Position numbers and translations under genes: made by a program. The notes beneath the pieces were generated by a model. It worked only from the letters and a program-made list of their open reading frames with translations. It ran no database searches and was not told the origin of the DNA. A stretch of 64,000 nucleotides of DNA, taken from contig NZ_BSRQ01000019.1 of the NCBI RefSeq assembly GCF_030268685.1, forward strand, positions 62,001 to 126,000, read 5' to 3'. The DNA is from Microtetraspora sp. NBRC 13810 (GTDB lineage: Bacteria > Actinomycetota > Actinomycetes > Streptosporangiales > Streptosporangiaceae). This document shows positions 9,394 through 17,847 of this stretch, piece after piece (position 1 is the stretch's first letter; every line of letters starts with the position of its first letter).

Positions 9394-9424
9394 ACGGCCC
9401 CCCGCGACCCCGCGCGGGGGCCGT
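9394..9424 (+). terminator. Stem-loop terminator after the envelope operon
   Basis: ACGGCCCCC at 9394-9402 pairs with GGGGGCCGT at 9416-9424, with extra CG pairing possible in the loop. It sits 11 bp after the GH16 stop. There is no T-tract, as is common in high-GC actinomycetes. Confidence 0.5.
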
Positions 9425-9595
9425 CACGCTGCACGACCCTTCGACAACGGAGGGCACTCCCGAGTACGGTTGACATCTGGCCGCGACGACGGGGCCGTCG
9501 CCATGTCATGACTCAGGGGAAACCGGCGGACCGCGGAGCACGCCGCGCGGGTCACGTGGAGCCGCGGGCGAGCCACACACGAGGGGAGACACCCA

Positions 9596-10261
9596 GTGCC
9601 GAACGGGGTGCGGCATGTCATCGGGGCGCTCGTGGGGTTGATCTCCCTTCCCGGCCTCTACTACGGCCTGGAGGTCGGTCCCGCGCGGCTCGCCCGAGCC
9701 GTCACCATCTTCCAGATGGCGGAGGCCTACGTGCCCGCGGCCGGGCTCGCGGGCTGCGGCGTGCTGATCGCCCTGCTCACCAGCTGGCAGTGGCTCTCCC
9801 CGCTGGCCGCGCTGCTGTCCGGGGCGCCGCTGTGCGCGATCGGCGTGCTGTGGGTGCTCGAACCGGTCCTCGCCTTCGAGCTCTCCCAGCGGCTGGCCCT
9901 CCCGGGGTACACCGCCTTCGCCGGCGGGACGGGCCTGTACCTGCTCATCGGCTCGGCGCTGCTGATCACGGCGTTGTTCCCCTCGCGGTGGCGGTCCCGC
10001 CGTCGCAGGGCGCCCGCCCACGCGCCCGCGGCGTTCCCGGCGGCGCCGGCCGCGCCCGAGACCGCGGGCTCGCTCTTCCAGCCGCAGCCGCGCCCACAGC
10101 CGGCCCAGCCGCAGCCGCGTCCGCAGCCGGCGCCCGGTGAGAGCGCCCAGCCGGCGGGCTCGCTGTTCCAGCCGCAGCACCCGCAGCCGCCGGTGGACGA
10201 GGGCGCCCAGCCGACGATCCCCGGCCCCCTCCCCAAGCGCACTCCCCCGGACCAGTCGTGA
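9596..10261 (+). CDS. Four-helix membrane protein with Gln/Pro-rich tail, unknown function
   Basis: The product has 221 residues from a GTG start with GAGGGGAGA 8 nt upstream. Four hydrophobic helices fill residues about 5-140 (for example GLAGCGVLIALLTSW and AGGTGLYLLIGSALLITALF). An Arg-rich turn (RWRSRRRR) follows, then a 75-residue cytoplasmic-type tail with repeated GSLFQPQ and QPQPRP units. No family is recognised. Its stop overlaps the GTG of the amidohydrolase by 4 nt, so the two are co-translated, yet nothing in the sequence explains that pairing. Confidence 0.75.
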   Translation: MPNGVRHVIGALVGLISLPGLYYGLEVGPARLARAVTIFQMAEAYVPAAGLAGCGVLIALLTSWQWLSPLAALLSGAPLCAIGVLWVLEPVLAFELSQRLALPGYTAFAGGTGLYLLIGSALLITALFPSRWRSRRRRAPAHAPAAFPAAPAAPETAGSLFQPQPRPQPAQPQPRPQPAPGESAQPAGSLFQPQHPQPPVDEGAQPTIPGPLPKRTPPDQS

Positions 10262-11736
10262 GCCCACCGGCCGCGCACGATCTGGTGGTGCGCGGCGGGC
10301 GGGTGCTCGACCCGGAGACGGGCCACGACGCGGTGGCGGACGTCGGCGTCACCGCCGGGATCATCGCCGAGGTGTCCGCCGCGCCGCTCGCGGGCCGCCA
10401 GGTGCTCGACGCGCACGGCCAGGTGGTCGCGCCGGGCTGGATCGACCTGCACAGCCACGCGCAGACCCTCGCCGGTCACCGCCTCCAGGCGCTCGACGGC
10501 GTGACCACGGCGCTGGAGTTGGAGGCCGGCGCGAGCCCGGTCGCCTGGGCGTACGCCGTGGCCGCCGCCGAGGGCCGCCCGCTGAACTACGGCTTCTCCG
10601 CCTCCTGGACGCAGGCGCGGATGGCCGCGGTCGCCGGCATCACCACGACGGGCGGCCTGAGCGAGGTCCTGCGGCACATCGCCGACCCGGCCTGGCAGGC
10701 CCCGGCGACCGACCGGACGGCCGGCGCCCTGCTCGGCCTGCTCCGCCGCGACCTCGCCGACGGCGCGCTCGGCATCGGCATCCTCCTGGGCTACGCGCCG
10801 GGGGTCGATCCCATCGAGTACCTCTCCCTCGCCCTTCTCGCCGCCCAGGCCGGCGTCCCGACGTTCACGCACGCCCGGAACCTGGTGGAACGGGTCCCCG
10901 ACATCCCGATGGACGGCGCCGAGGAGCTCGTCAAGGCGGCGGCCACGACCGGCGCCCACATGCACTACTGCCACGTGAACAGCACCTCGCTGCGGCAGAT
11001 CGACCGGGTGCTCTCCCTGGTGGAGCGGGTACGCGCCGAGGGCGGCCGGGTGTCCACCGAGGCTTACCCGTACGGCGCGGGCATGACCGGCATCGGCGCC
11101 CACTTCCTCGCCCCCGAGCGCCTGGCCGCGCTGGGGATGCGCCCCGACTCCATCGTGTACGCGGTCACCGGCGAGCGGGTGGCCGACGCCGACCGGCTGC
11201 GCGAGATCCGCGCGGCCGACCCGGGCGGCCTGGCCTTCACCCACGCCCTGGACGAGACGCTGCCCGCCGACCTGGCCTTCCTGGACCGGGCCGTGCTCGC
11301 CGACAGCACCGTCATCGGCTCCGACGCCATGCCGCTGACCTGGACCGGCGGCCCGCCCGACCCGCGGGCCTGGCCGCTCCCGCCCACCGCCGTCACCCAC
11401 CCCCGTACGGCCGGCACCTTCTCGAAGTTCCTGCGCCGTTACGTCAGGGAGACGGGCTCGCTGACGTTGATGGACGCGGTGCGCCGGTGCACCCTCACAC
11501 CCGCCGAGATCCTCGGCGACTCCGTCCCCGCCATGCGCCGCAAGGGCAGGGTGCGGACGGGCTGCGACGCCGACCTGGTCGTCTTCGACCCGGAGACGGT
11601 CAGCGACCAGGCCACCTACTCGCACACCACCCGCCCGTCCACCGGCTACCGGCACGTGCTGGTGATGGGCGAGCCCGTGGTTCGCGACTCGGCGCTCATC
11701 CCCACGGCCCTGCCCGGCCGCCCGGTCCGCCGCTGA
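10258..11736 (+). CDS. D-aminoacylase / N-acyl-D-amino-acid deacylase-type amidohydrolase
   Basis: This 492-residue cytoplasmic metal-dependent hydrolase belongs to the amidohydrolase superfamily. The early DLVVRGGRVLDPETG strand and APGWIDLHSHAQT (HxH metal ligands) mark the family. MHYCHVNS supplies a further His, TEAYPYGAGMT follows, and the late GSDAMPL provides the Asp expected at the metal site. The D-aminoacylase subgroup is supported by the length near 490 and the C-terminal block GTFSKFLRRYVRE plus TLTPAEILG. Such enzymes release free D-amino acids from N-acyl derivatives, and some relatives act on N-acyl-D-glutamate or imides. The substrate is not assignable. It is coupled to the upstream membrane protein. 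Confidence 0.85.
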   Translation: MSPPAAHDLVVRGGRVLDPETGHDAVADVGVTAGIIAEVSAAPLAGRQVLDAHGQVVAPGWIDLHSHAQTLAGHRLQALDGVTTALELEAGASPVAWAYAVAAAEGRPLNYGFSASWTQARMAAVAGITTTGGLSEVLRHIADPAWQAPATDRTAGALLGLLRRDLADGALGIGILLGYAPGVDPIEYLSLALLAAQAGVPTFTHARNLVERVPDIPMDGAEELVKAAATTGAHMHYCHVNSTSLRQIDRVLSLVERVRAEGGRVSTEAYPYGAGMTGIGAHFLAPERLAALGMRPDSIVYAVTGERVADADRLREIRAADPGGLAFTHALDETLPADLAFLDRAVLADSTVIGSDAMPLTWTGGPPDPRAWPLPPTAVTHPRTAGTFSKFLRRYVRETGSLTLMDAVRRCTLTPAEILGDSVPAMRRKGRVRTGCDADLVVFDPETVSDQATYSHTTRPSTGYRHVLVMGEPVVRDSALIPTALPGRPVRR

Positions 11737-11796
11737 TCAGGTCGCCGGATCGCTAAAGTCAGTGGATACTTATCAGCGAGTTTCGGCAGGGATAGC

Positions 11797-12390
11797 GTGT
11801 CTCAGGGCGCTTCGGATTGGTATGCGCAGATCGTGATGGACGATCGGCAGGAGGCCCCCCAGGTGGTCCTGCGCCGGATCACCGCCGGGGACGAGGAGGA
11901 GTTCCTCGCCCTGGCCAGGGCACACGTCGAGCTGCATCGCCCGTGGGTCAGGTCGCCCACCACACCGGAGGAGTTCCACGCCCTCGTCGCGCGCTCCGAC
12001 GGGACCACCTGCGACGTGCTGCTCGTCTGCGCCCGCGAGGAGGGACGGCCCATCGTCGGGCAGATCACCGTCGGCGACGTCGTACGCGGCCCCTTCCAGA
12101 GCGGCACGCTCAGCTACGCGGCGTTCGCGCCCGGCCGGGGGTACATGTTCGAAGGGCTCGGGCTGACGCTCCGCCACGCCTTCGGCCACCTGGGGCTGCA
12201 CCGGCTGGAGGCGAACATCCAGCCGGGCAACGCGCCGGCCCGCAGGCTCGTCCAGCGGCACGGCTTCCGCAAGGAGGGCTTCTCCCCCGACTTCCTGTTC
12301 GTCGACGGCGCCTGGCGGGACCACGAACGCTGGGCGATCACCAGCAACATGGTCAACAGCACCGGACCCTCCGTCCTGGACCCGAACTGA
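11797..12390 (+). CDS. GNAT N-acetyltransferase, RimJ/RimL-like
   Basis: This 197-residue acetyltransferase shows the order expected for RimJ-type GNAT proteins: VVLRRITAGDEEEF at the start, RPIVGQITVGDVVRG, then HAFGHLGLHRLEANIQPGN and ARRLVQRHGFRKEG. The last two form the acetyl-CoA binding and C-terminal beta-bulge blocks. The GTG start at 11797 has AGGGA upstream; an ATG at 11836 is the alternative. Such enzymes acetylate protein N-termini or small amines, and the target is not visible. It stands alone between the amidohydrolase and a convergent small-gene operon. Confidence 0.88.
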   Translation: MSQGASDWYAQIVMDDRQEAPQVVLRRITAGDEEEFLALARAHVELHRPWVRSPTTPEEFHALVARSDGTTCDVLLVCAREEGRPIVGQITVGDVVRGPFQSGTLSYAAFAPGRGYMFEGLGLTLRHAFGHLGLHRLEANIQPGNAPARRLVQRHGFRKEGFSPDFLFVDGAWRDHERWAITSNMVNSTGPSVLDPN

Positions 12391-12413
12391 CCGGCAATAC
12401 GCCCGTCGTCGCG

Positions 12414-12457
12414 CCTCGGCGGGGACAGGCCCTGGGGGAAGCCCGCCCCCGCCGAGG
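12414..12457. terminator. Bidirectional stem-loop between convergent genes
   Basis: CCTCGGCGGGG at 12414-12424 pairs perfectly (11 bp) with CCCCGCCGAGG at 12447-12457 around a 22-nt loop. It lies between the GNAT gene and the convergent small-gene operon and could end both transcripts. Confidence 0.5.
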
Positions 12458-12474
12458 AGTAGAAGGCGCCGTCG

Positions 12475-12708
12475 TCAGACGCAGATGCCACGCCGGGCGG
12501 ACAGGATGCCCTGCTGCCGGGCAAGGGCCGAGACGAGGGCGTGCGGATGGTCGCGGCGGATCTGCGCGTGAATCCCTTCAGCCCTTTCCTTCTCGGTGGG
12601 CGGATCCACCTTGGTGGCCCACCAGCCGCCGCCGAGGACGGTGAACCGCCAGGCGGGGAAGGTCTGGTCGAGGGCGTTCAGGTGCAGCGCCTCCTCGTCC
12701 GGGGTCAT
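12475..12708 (-). CDS. Small unknown protein, third of a coupled trio
   Basis: The ATG at 12708 overlaps the upstream stop by 4 nt and gives 77 residues. The sequence contains FPAWRFTVLGGGWWATKV and a charged helix ERAEGIHAQIRRDHPHALVSAL, and it ends in Cys-Val. No known domain is recognised. It is translated with two other small genes and lies divergent from an XRE regulator, an arrangement seen often in actinomycetes where XRE genes travel with small partner genes. A partner role to that regulator is inference. Confidence 0.65.
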   Translation of the reverse strand: MTPDEEALHLNALDQTFPAWRFTVLGGGWWATKVDPPTEKERAEGIHAQIRRDHPHALVSALARQQGILSARRGICV

Positions 12709-12974
12709 CGGAGCGTTCCCGTGAGGACGTACTTGATACGCGTCGCGACCGTGTGCAGGTTGCCCACCGGGGCGATCGGGTCGCCCCACGACCACCGGTA
12801 GTGCCACACACCGCCGGCGTCCACGGCCACGGTGATGGACTCGCCGAGCCGGGACGCGTGCGGATTCGTGACGATCAGCCTCTGCCCCTCCACGCGGGTA
12901 TCCAGCGAGAGACCGCCGAGCACGTCGGCGAGAAGGTGGAGATAAGAGACCGGCGTCCCCGACGGGCCGCTCAT
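12705..12974 (-). CDS. Small unknown protein, second of a coupled trio
   Basis: This 89-residue product begins at an ATG that overlaps the preceding stop by 4 nt and itself ends 4 nt into the next gene. The composition suggests a compact beta-rich fold, with a conserved-looking block GVWHYRWSWGDPIAPVGN. No enzyme motif, cysteine pair or membrane segment is present. I do not recognise a named family. Confidence 0.65.
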   Translation of the reverse strand: MSGPSGTPVSYLHLLADVLGGLSLDTRVEGQRLIVTNPHASRLGESITVAVDAGGVWHYRWSWGDPIAPVGNLHTVATRIKYVLTGTLR

Positions 12975-13255
12975 CGCACGTCCTGGAGAACACGCGGACG
13001 CGGCACCACCGGGGTCATCGCCCGCATCTGCCCGGCGAGGTCCTCGACGGTACGAGCCCACAGAGTCACCGGCTCGGGCAGCGGCCACAAGGCGACGGCG
13101 TAGAACTGCCTGCGGTACAGGCTGTAGAGGACGAGCCACAACGGGCTGGCCTCGTCGAGGCGGGCGGCGGCCGCCCGTTTCGCCGGGTCGTGATTGCCCC
13201 GGTGGGCACGAACGCGGGGCTGTGCCGATGGCCGCCCCGTCCTAGGGTTGCTCAT
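12971..13255 (-). CDS. Small basic unknown protein, first of a coupled trio
   Basis: The 94-residue product starts at 13255 and ends in a 4-nt overlap with the next gene. The first 30 residues are strongly basic (RTGRPSAQPRVRAHRGNHDP), and a helix-like middle (LWLVLYSLYRRQFYAVALWPLPEP) follows. It heads a three-gene unit transcribed away from the XRE regulator. Function is unknown. Confidence 0.6.
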   Translation of the reverse strand: MSNPRTGRPSAQPRVRAHRGNHDPAKRAAAARLDEASPLWLVLYSLYRRQFYAVALWPLPEPVTLWARTVEDLAGQMRAMTPVVPRPRVLQDVR

Positions 13256-13443
13256 GGGTCAGGAGTCGCCTTCCTGGTCAAGGAACCCGTCGAGCGTTCA
13301 CAGCGCCTCGGCGGGTTCCGCCTTTCTCACGGAACGTGAGCGCGTGGTAGTGCCATCATGGGGACCATCCGATGGACGTCCAAGAGGTTCGATGTGGGGG
13401 GAGTCACGTTCCCGCTACGACCCGCAACCACCGGGAGACTTCG

Positions 13444-14778
13444 ATGCCGCGCCGCCCGGAGCCCGTGGACCCGAACGCCTCTCCGTGGCACCTTCTGGGT
13501 GCCGCCCTCAGATACTGGCGTGACGACGTACGCGTCATCAGTCAACGTGAGGCGGCGGCGGCGGGGTTGTGCGACGACTCAGACCTGTCCAAGTGGGAAC
13601 GCGGCCTCGCCCGCCCCCACCCCGACACCGTCGCCCGCCTGGACGCCCTCTATGGCGCGGGCGGGCAACTCGTGGCCCTCCACGCCTCTATGGCCGACCT
13701 GGACCGATTACGTACTCTGGCAAGCAGTGGACATCGAGACCTTGGGGAGAGCGCCACGGACCGCAGACGACTGCTGCAAATCGCCGCTGCCGCCGGTCTC
13801 GGCGCGCTCGGAGGCACCGAGGCCGTGCGGCAGCTCCTGAACATGGGCATCGGCGACGACTTCCGCGACCTCGACGAATGGGAGCTGTCGTCCTCGGACC
13901 ACCTGCACGCGCTCCGTACCCGCCCGCCGGCGGCCGTTGCGGCGCACCTGGCGATCGACCTGGACACCCTGCGACGGCAGAAGGAGGTGTCCTCCCCCGC
14001 CGAGTTGCCCGCCCTGCACCGTGTGACGGCGGAGTTGTGCGCCATCCACGCGAACGTGCTGACCAGGCTCGGTGAGCACGGCGCGGCGATCGGCTGGTGG
14101 CGCACCGGCCGACGTGCCGCTGACGCCTCCGGCGACTTCGAGATCCGGTTGCTGATCCGCTCGGAGGAGGCCGGGCACAGCCTGTACGGGCAGCGGAGCC
14201 CGGAGAGCGTGCTGCGGCTCGTGGACGCCGCCGAGCGGCTCGCCGGTGAGCCGCTCGTGCATCTGCTGTCCACGCGCGCCAAGGCGCTGTCGATGCTCGG
14301 CCGGACCGATGAGGCGCGACAGACGCTGCGGACACTGCTCGATGTGGCCCACCGCGGTGTGCCCGCCGACAGTGCCGGGTTCTACACGCCCAGCCAGGTG
14401 TACTTCACCCAGAGCTGGGTGTACGCCGCGGCGGGGGACGAGACCGCGGCTGGGGCGGCGCAGGAGGAAGTACGGCGGCTGACGGGCGACTACGTGTACC
14501 GGGCGAACGTGGAGTTGCACAGGGCGCTGTGCCTGGTGCGTGCGCGCGGGGTCGCCGAAGGGGTACGGCACGCGGCCGGGATGCTGGACACCGTGCCCGC
14601 GGAGTACCTGAGCAACCACGTCCTGGAGACGGGCAGGATGGTGTTGCGGGCCGTGCCGGTCGAGCAGCGCGGTCGCGCGGATGTCGCCGAGTTCGGTGAG
14701 TTCCTGGCCGTCGGGAGGACCGGTGACGCATCGCGAGGAGGCCGCGGCTCCCTCGATCCGGGTCAGGGGCGGCGTTAA
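13444..14778 (+). CDS. XRE-family transcriptional regulator with TPR-like C-terminal region
   Basis: The chosen ATG at 13444 has GGGAGA 8 nt upstream and gives 444 residues. Residues about 15-75 form an XRE helix-turn-helix (VISQREAAAAGLC then LSKWERGLARPHPDTVARLDALY). The remaining 350 residues are helix-rich with spaced alanines and leucines, typical of the TPR-like sensory region in actinomycete regulators of this build (for example HTEAIGWWRTGRRAA-like pairs and LVDAAERL). It diverges from the small trio and probably controls it. Its stop overlaps the convergent membrane gene by 4 bp. Confidence 0.85.
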   Translation: MPRRPEPVDPNASPWHLLGAALRYWRDDVRVISQREAAAAGLCDDSDLSKWERGLARPHPDTVARLDALYGAGGQLVALHASMADLDRLRTLASSGHRDLGESATDRRRLLQIAAAAGLGALGGTEAVRQLLNMGIGDDFRDLDEWELSSSDHLHALRTRPPAAVAAHLAIDLDTLRRQKEVSSPAELPALHRVTAELCAIHANVLTRLGEHGAAIGWWRTGRRAADASGDFEIRLLIRSEEAGHSLYGQRSPESVLRLVDAAERLAGEPLVHLLSTRAKALSMLGRTDEARQTLRTLLDVAHRGVPADSAGFYTPSQVYFTQSWVYAAAGDETAAGAAQEEVRRLTGDYVYRANVELHRALCLVRARGVAEGVRHAAGMLDTVPAEYLSNHVLETGRMVLRAVPVEQRGRADVAEFGEFLAVGRTGDASRGGRGSLDPGQGRR

Positions 14779-15464
14779 CGCCGGGGGCCGGTCAGGGCGT
14801 ACGTCAGGGTGCCGGTGGTCGTGAGGGCCAGGGCCGTCCAGGTGGCGGCCGGGGTGCCCGGTGGGGTCATCATCCAGGCTGCCGCCTGGACCGGCAGATC
14901 GGGGGTGATCGGGATGAAGTACGCGACCGAGCACCAGGTGATCGGCAGGGTCCAGGCGAACTGCCGGCCGAAGGCCGCGGCGCCCAGGGCCGCGAGTCCC
15001 GCCAGCCCGGCGCTGTTCCGTACGGCGGACGCGGCCGGCATCGCTTCACCGGCCACCGTCTGCAGCGCGAGGAGCACGGTCCCGGCCAGCACGCCGATCA
15101 GCAGCACGTGCGCCGCCCGCCGGGGCGCCCAGCGGATCGCGGCCGTCCGGTCGAGCGCGACGTCCTGGCCGCCCAGCCCGGCCGCGGTCGCCGCCACCGC
15201 CATGGCCACCGCCAGCGCCGCCAGCCGGGGATCCCCCCGCCCGTCGCTCACCCACCGCGCGAACCCCCACACCGCCACGAGCCCGCCCACCGCCGCCGCG
15301 CCCCCCACCGGCACCTCCCGCGACCGCGCGTAGAGCACCAGCCCCCTCACCGGACACCGCGCCAGGAAACGGCTCGCACCGTGCGGCCCACGTGGTGATC
15401 GTCCACCAACGGCTCGTACCGTGCGGCCCATGTGGTGATCGTTCACCAGAGGATCTCGTCTCAT
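14775..15464 (-). CDS. Small polytopic membrane protein of the ABC exporter operon
   Basis: This 229-residue protein is the last gene of the sigma/ABC operon, with its ATG overlapping the permease stop (ATGA). From residue about 45 onward it has five or six hydrophobic helices, such as AALAVAMAVAATAAGL and AAHVLLIGVLAGTVLLAL, and no enzymatic motif. It may be a second permease-type subunit. Oddly, a 40-bp imperfect tandem duplication (15370-15449) covers codons about 6-32; because 40 is not a multiple of three, the two copies are read in different frames. The N-terminus up to about residue 32 is therefore probably recent and non-functional. Confidence 0.7.
   Translation of the reverse strand: MRRDPLVNDHHMGRTVRAVGGRSPRGPHGASRFLARCPVRGLVLYARSREVPVGGAAAVGGLVAVWGFARWVSDGRGDPRLAALAVAMAVAATAAGLGGQDVALDRTAAIRWAPRRAAHVLLIGVLAGTVLLALQTVAGEAMPAASAVRNSAGLAGLAALGAAAFGRQFAWTLPITWCSVAYFIPITPDLPVQAAAWMMTPPGTPAATWTALALTTTGTLTYALTGPRR
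15370..15449. repeat. 40-bp imperfect tandem duplication inside a coding start region
   Basis: Two adjacent 40-bp units, 15370-15409 and 15410-15449, differ at only a few positions, mostly C/T differences. Both carry the core GTGCGGCCCA followed by GTGGTGATCG. They lie within the first third of the small membrane-protein gene and shift its reading frame between copies. Confidence 0.85.
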
Positions 15465-17026
15465 CGGGACACCTCGGTAAGAGTGGACAGGAGGTCGTCG
15501 TCGCAGGACAGGGAGGTCGTGCGCAGGGCGGACATCCGGGACACCTGCTCGTGCGCGGGCAGGGCGCGGAGCGTGTCCCAGGCGGAGGCGGCCATCTGGC
15601 CCACCTCGCCCTCCGGGTCGAAGGTGCCGGGGAGGGGTTCGAGGTCGCCGAGGAACCAGGCGGCGGCGACGGTGCGCGCGGCCTGTTCGCGGGCGTCCCA
15701 CCCGGCGGTGCCGAAGCACGGCGGGGTTCCGGCGCCGGCGACGAGGCTGCGGGTGAGCCGCTCCCCGGCCGCGCCCTGGAAGTCGGGGGCGCCGAAGTCG
15801 ACCGGCACCGCCCCGGCGGTCCGCGGCGGCGGCCCGTGCACCGGCCAGGTGACGTCGGTCTCCCGGATCGCGACCGGCGGATCGGGAAGCCTGCCCAGCA
15901 GCCGCAGCGCCTCGCGGCCCGGACCGGCGAGTACGGCGAGACGCGGCTCGTGCAGCCGGGTGACGCAGACCGGGCCGTCGCACACCGGCGCCGTCAACGC
16001 CGCGTCCTTGACGTACGTCGCCGGGCCGGCGGGCAGGATCGCCGGCGCGACAGCCGTACCGAGGGCCAGGGGCAGCAGCGCGGCGAGCCGGGCGCGCGGC
16101 CGGGTGGCCGCCAGCAGCAGCAACCCGGTGGCGGCGATCCCGGCCAGCCAAACGGCCTGCCCGAGGTGCACCCGGCCCGACACGGCGAGGAACACGTCCC
16201 TGACCGCCGTCAGCGAAGGGGAGAGCAGCCCTATCCGGTGCGGCAGCCCACCGCTGAACACCGTGCCGGCGCTGTTGGACGCCTCGAAGTAGATCATCGT
16301 CACCAGGCCGGTCACGGCGAGGGCCGGAGGGGTGAGCACGGAGGGAATCGTCCGTCCCACGCCCATGCCCAGCCAGCCACCGGCGACGACCGCCAGCACG
16401 CCGACCGCGACGACCGGGACCCAGCCGAGATGGAAGTACCCGCCGTTCACGACCACCTGGACGGCGGCGACGACGAACACCAGCAGGTAGGCGGCGGCCA
16501 GCAGGATCGCCAGCGCGCCCGCCGTCGTCACCGCGCGCCGCCAGGCGGGACGCGGCGTGCTGGCGAGCAGCTCCCGCATACCCGAGCGCCGCTCGCGCAG
16601 CCCCTGCAACGCCCCGGCGCCCAGCACCCCCGGCCACAGGAAGAGCAACAGCCAGCGCTCCCACTGCGCCGCGGACGACCACTGAGCCGTCCACATCCCG
16701 GTGCCCTTCCACCACGGCCCGCCGAGCCCGTAGAGGAAGCCGACCGCCACCGCGAAGAAGATCCCACCGGCCCACGGCGCCACCGACCGCCGCAACTCCG
16801 TCCGCAGAATCCCCCCACCGCCCCCACGCCCCTCCCCTGACCCAGCCCCCGACGACCGCATCGCCATACGCCCCTCCCCGGCCCCCGACGACCGCGTCAC
16901 CGCACGCCCCTCCCCGCTCCCGGACGACCGCATCGCCGCACGCCCCTCCCCGACCCCGGACCGCATCTCCATGTGCCCCTCCCCGGCCCGGGACCCGTCG
17001 TCCGGGGCGGGGGGCCGGGTCACCAT
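15461..17026 (-). CDS. ABC transporter permease with extracytoplasmic C-terminal region
   Basis: The product is 521 residues if started at the ATG at 17026, which overlaps the ATPase stop by 7 nt; a GTG at 17023 gives the classical 4-nt overlap. After a Gly/Arg/Ser-rich head there are about seven hydrophobic helices in residues 75-340 (for example IFFAVAVGFLYGLGG and LLAAAYLLVFVVAAVQVVV). The last 180 residues are soluble and contain two Cys pairs (PVCDGPVCV and TPPCFGT). With the ATPase next door this is an ABC-2-like exporter subunit. Substrate is unknown. Control by the co-encoded sigma factor is likely. Confidence 0.8.
   Translation of the reverse strand: MVTRPPAPDDGSRAGEGHMEMRSGVGEGRAAMRSSGSGEGRAVTRSSGAGEGRMAMRSSGAGSGEGRGGGGGILRTELRRSVAPWAGGIFFAVAVGFLYGLGGPWWKGTGMWTAQWSSAAQWERWLLLFLWPGVLGAGALQGLRERRSGMRELLASTPRPAWRRAVTTAGALAILLAAAYLLVFVVAAVQVVVNGGYFHLGWVPVVAVGVLAVVAGGWLGMGVGRTIPSVLTPPALAVTGLVTMIYFEASNSAGTVFSGGLPHRIGLLSPSLTAVRDVFLAVSGRVHLGQAVWLAGIAATGLLLLAATRPRARLAALLPLALGTAVAPAILPAGPATYVKDAALTAPVCDGPVCVTRLHEPRLAVLAGPGREALRLLGRLPDPPVAIRETDVTWPVHGPPPRTAGAVPVDFGAPDFQGAAGERLTRSLVAGAGTPPCFGTAGWDAREQAARTVAAAWFLGDLEPLPGTFDPEGEVGQMAASAWDTLRALPAHEQVSRMSALRTTSLSCDDDLLSTLTEVSR
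16820..16963. repeat. Four 33-39-bp coding repeats in the permease N-terminus
   Basis: The permease head (residues about 22-69) consists of four near-identical units of 11-13 residues, such as RSSGSGEGRAVT and RSSGAGEGRMAM. They correspond to minisatellite-like DNA repeats containing CGCCCCTCCCC. The units precede the first membrane helix, so their number could vary without harming the transporter. Confidence 0.75.
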
Positions 17027-17826
17027 GCGCCGCCGCCCTGTTCGGAGCGGGACAGGAGGGCCGAGTAGCCGCGTTCCATCGGGGTGTCGCCGGGGTGGTC
17101 CGGGGTTCCGGCGCCGGCCAGGCGGGCGGGGGTGCCCTGGAAGACGAGTTCGCCGCCGGCGATGAGGACGACGTCCGTGCAGGCGGCGGCGACGTCCTCG
17201 ACGAGGTGGGTGGACACGATGACGCAGCTGCCGGCGCCCAGGCTCTGGAGGAGTTCGCGGAAGCGCAGCCGCTGGGCCGGGTCGAGGCCGACGGTCGGCT
17301 CGTCGAGGAGCAGGATCCGCGGGTCGTTGACGATCGCCTGGGCGACGCCCGCCCGCCGTACCATGCCGCCGGACAGCGTCCGCATCCGGTGGTCGGCGCG
17401 GTCGGCCAGCCCGACGCGTTCGACGGCGTGCTGGACGGCCGCCGGGATCTCCTTGGCCGGCATCTCCTTCAGCCAGGCCATGTACTCGACGAACTCGCGG
17501 ACGGTGAACCGCTTGTAGTACCCGAAGTCCTGGGGCAGGTAGCCGATCCGGCGGCGCAGCTCCCGCCGGCCCGCCTGCCCCCCGGCCGGGACGCCGAGCA
17601 GCTCCAGCGTGCCGTCGGCCGGGCGGAGCACCGTGGCCAGGGCCCGGATCAGGGTGGTCTTCCCGGCGCCGTTGGGCCCGAGGAGCCCGTGCACACCGGT
17701 GCCGAGGGACAGGTCCAGCCCATCGACGGCCATCCGCCGCCCGGCCCGCACTTTCAACCCTTCGGCCCGGATCTCCCAGGCGTACGGCGTCGGTGCGACC
17801 TCCGCCGCGCCTACCGCGCGTGTCAT
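17020..17826 (-). CDS. ABC transporter ATP-binding protein
   Basis: This 268-residue ATPase carries all the core motifs: Walker A GPNGAGKTT (about residues 54-62), a Q-loop LPQDFGYY, the signature LSGGMVRRAG, Walker B ILLLDEPTVGLDP and the switch His in IVSTHLVED. The C-terminal part is short, as in ABC-2-type drug or polypeptide exporters. It sits 21 nt after the zf-HC2 gene and overlaps the permease. Together these form an exporter under an ECF sigma factor, perhaps handling antimicrobial or envelope stress. The substrate cannot be read. Confidence 0.93.
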   Translation of the reverse strand: MTRAVGAAEVAPTPYAWEIRAEGLKVRAGRRMAVDGLDLSLGTGVHGLLGPNGAGKTTLIRALATVLRPADGTLELLGVPAGGQAGRRELRRRIGYLPQDFGYYKRFTVREFVEYMAWLKEMPAKEIPAAVQHAVERVGLADRADHRMRTLSGGMVRRAGVAQAIVNDPRILLLDEPTVGLDPAQRLRFRELLQSLGAGSCVIVSTHLVEDVAAACTDVVLIAGGELVFQGTPARLAGAGTPDHPGDTPMERGYSALLSRSEQGGGAW

Positions 17827-17847
17827 GTCAGTCCTCTCTCCGGTCGG

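Noticed and set aside
7005-9509. A very long minus-strand open frame antisense to the Pro-rich exported and GH16 genes
   Set aside because: It is an effect of GC-rich low-complexity DNA opposite Pro codons. The opposite strand has the GH16 catalytic motif, signal peptides and RBS sites.
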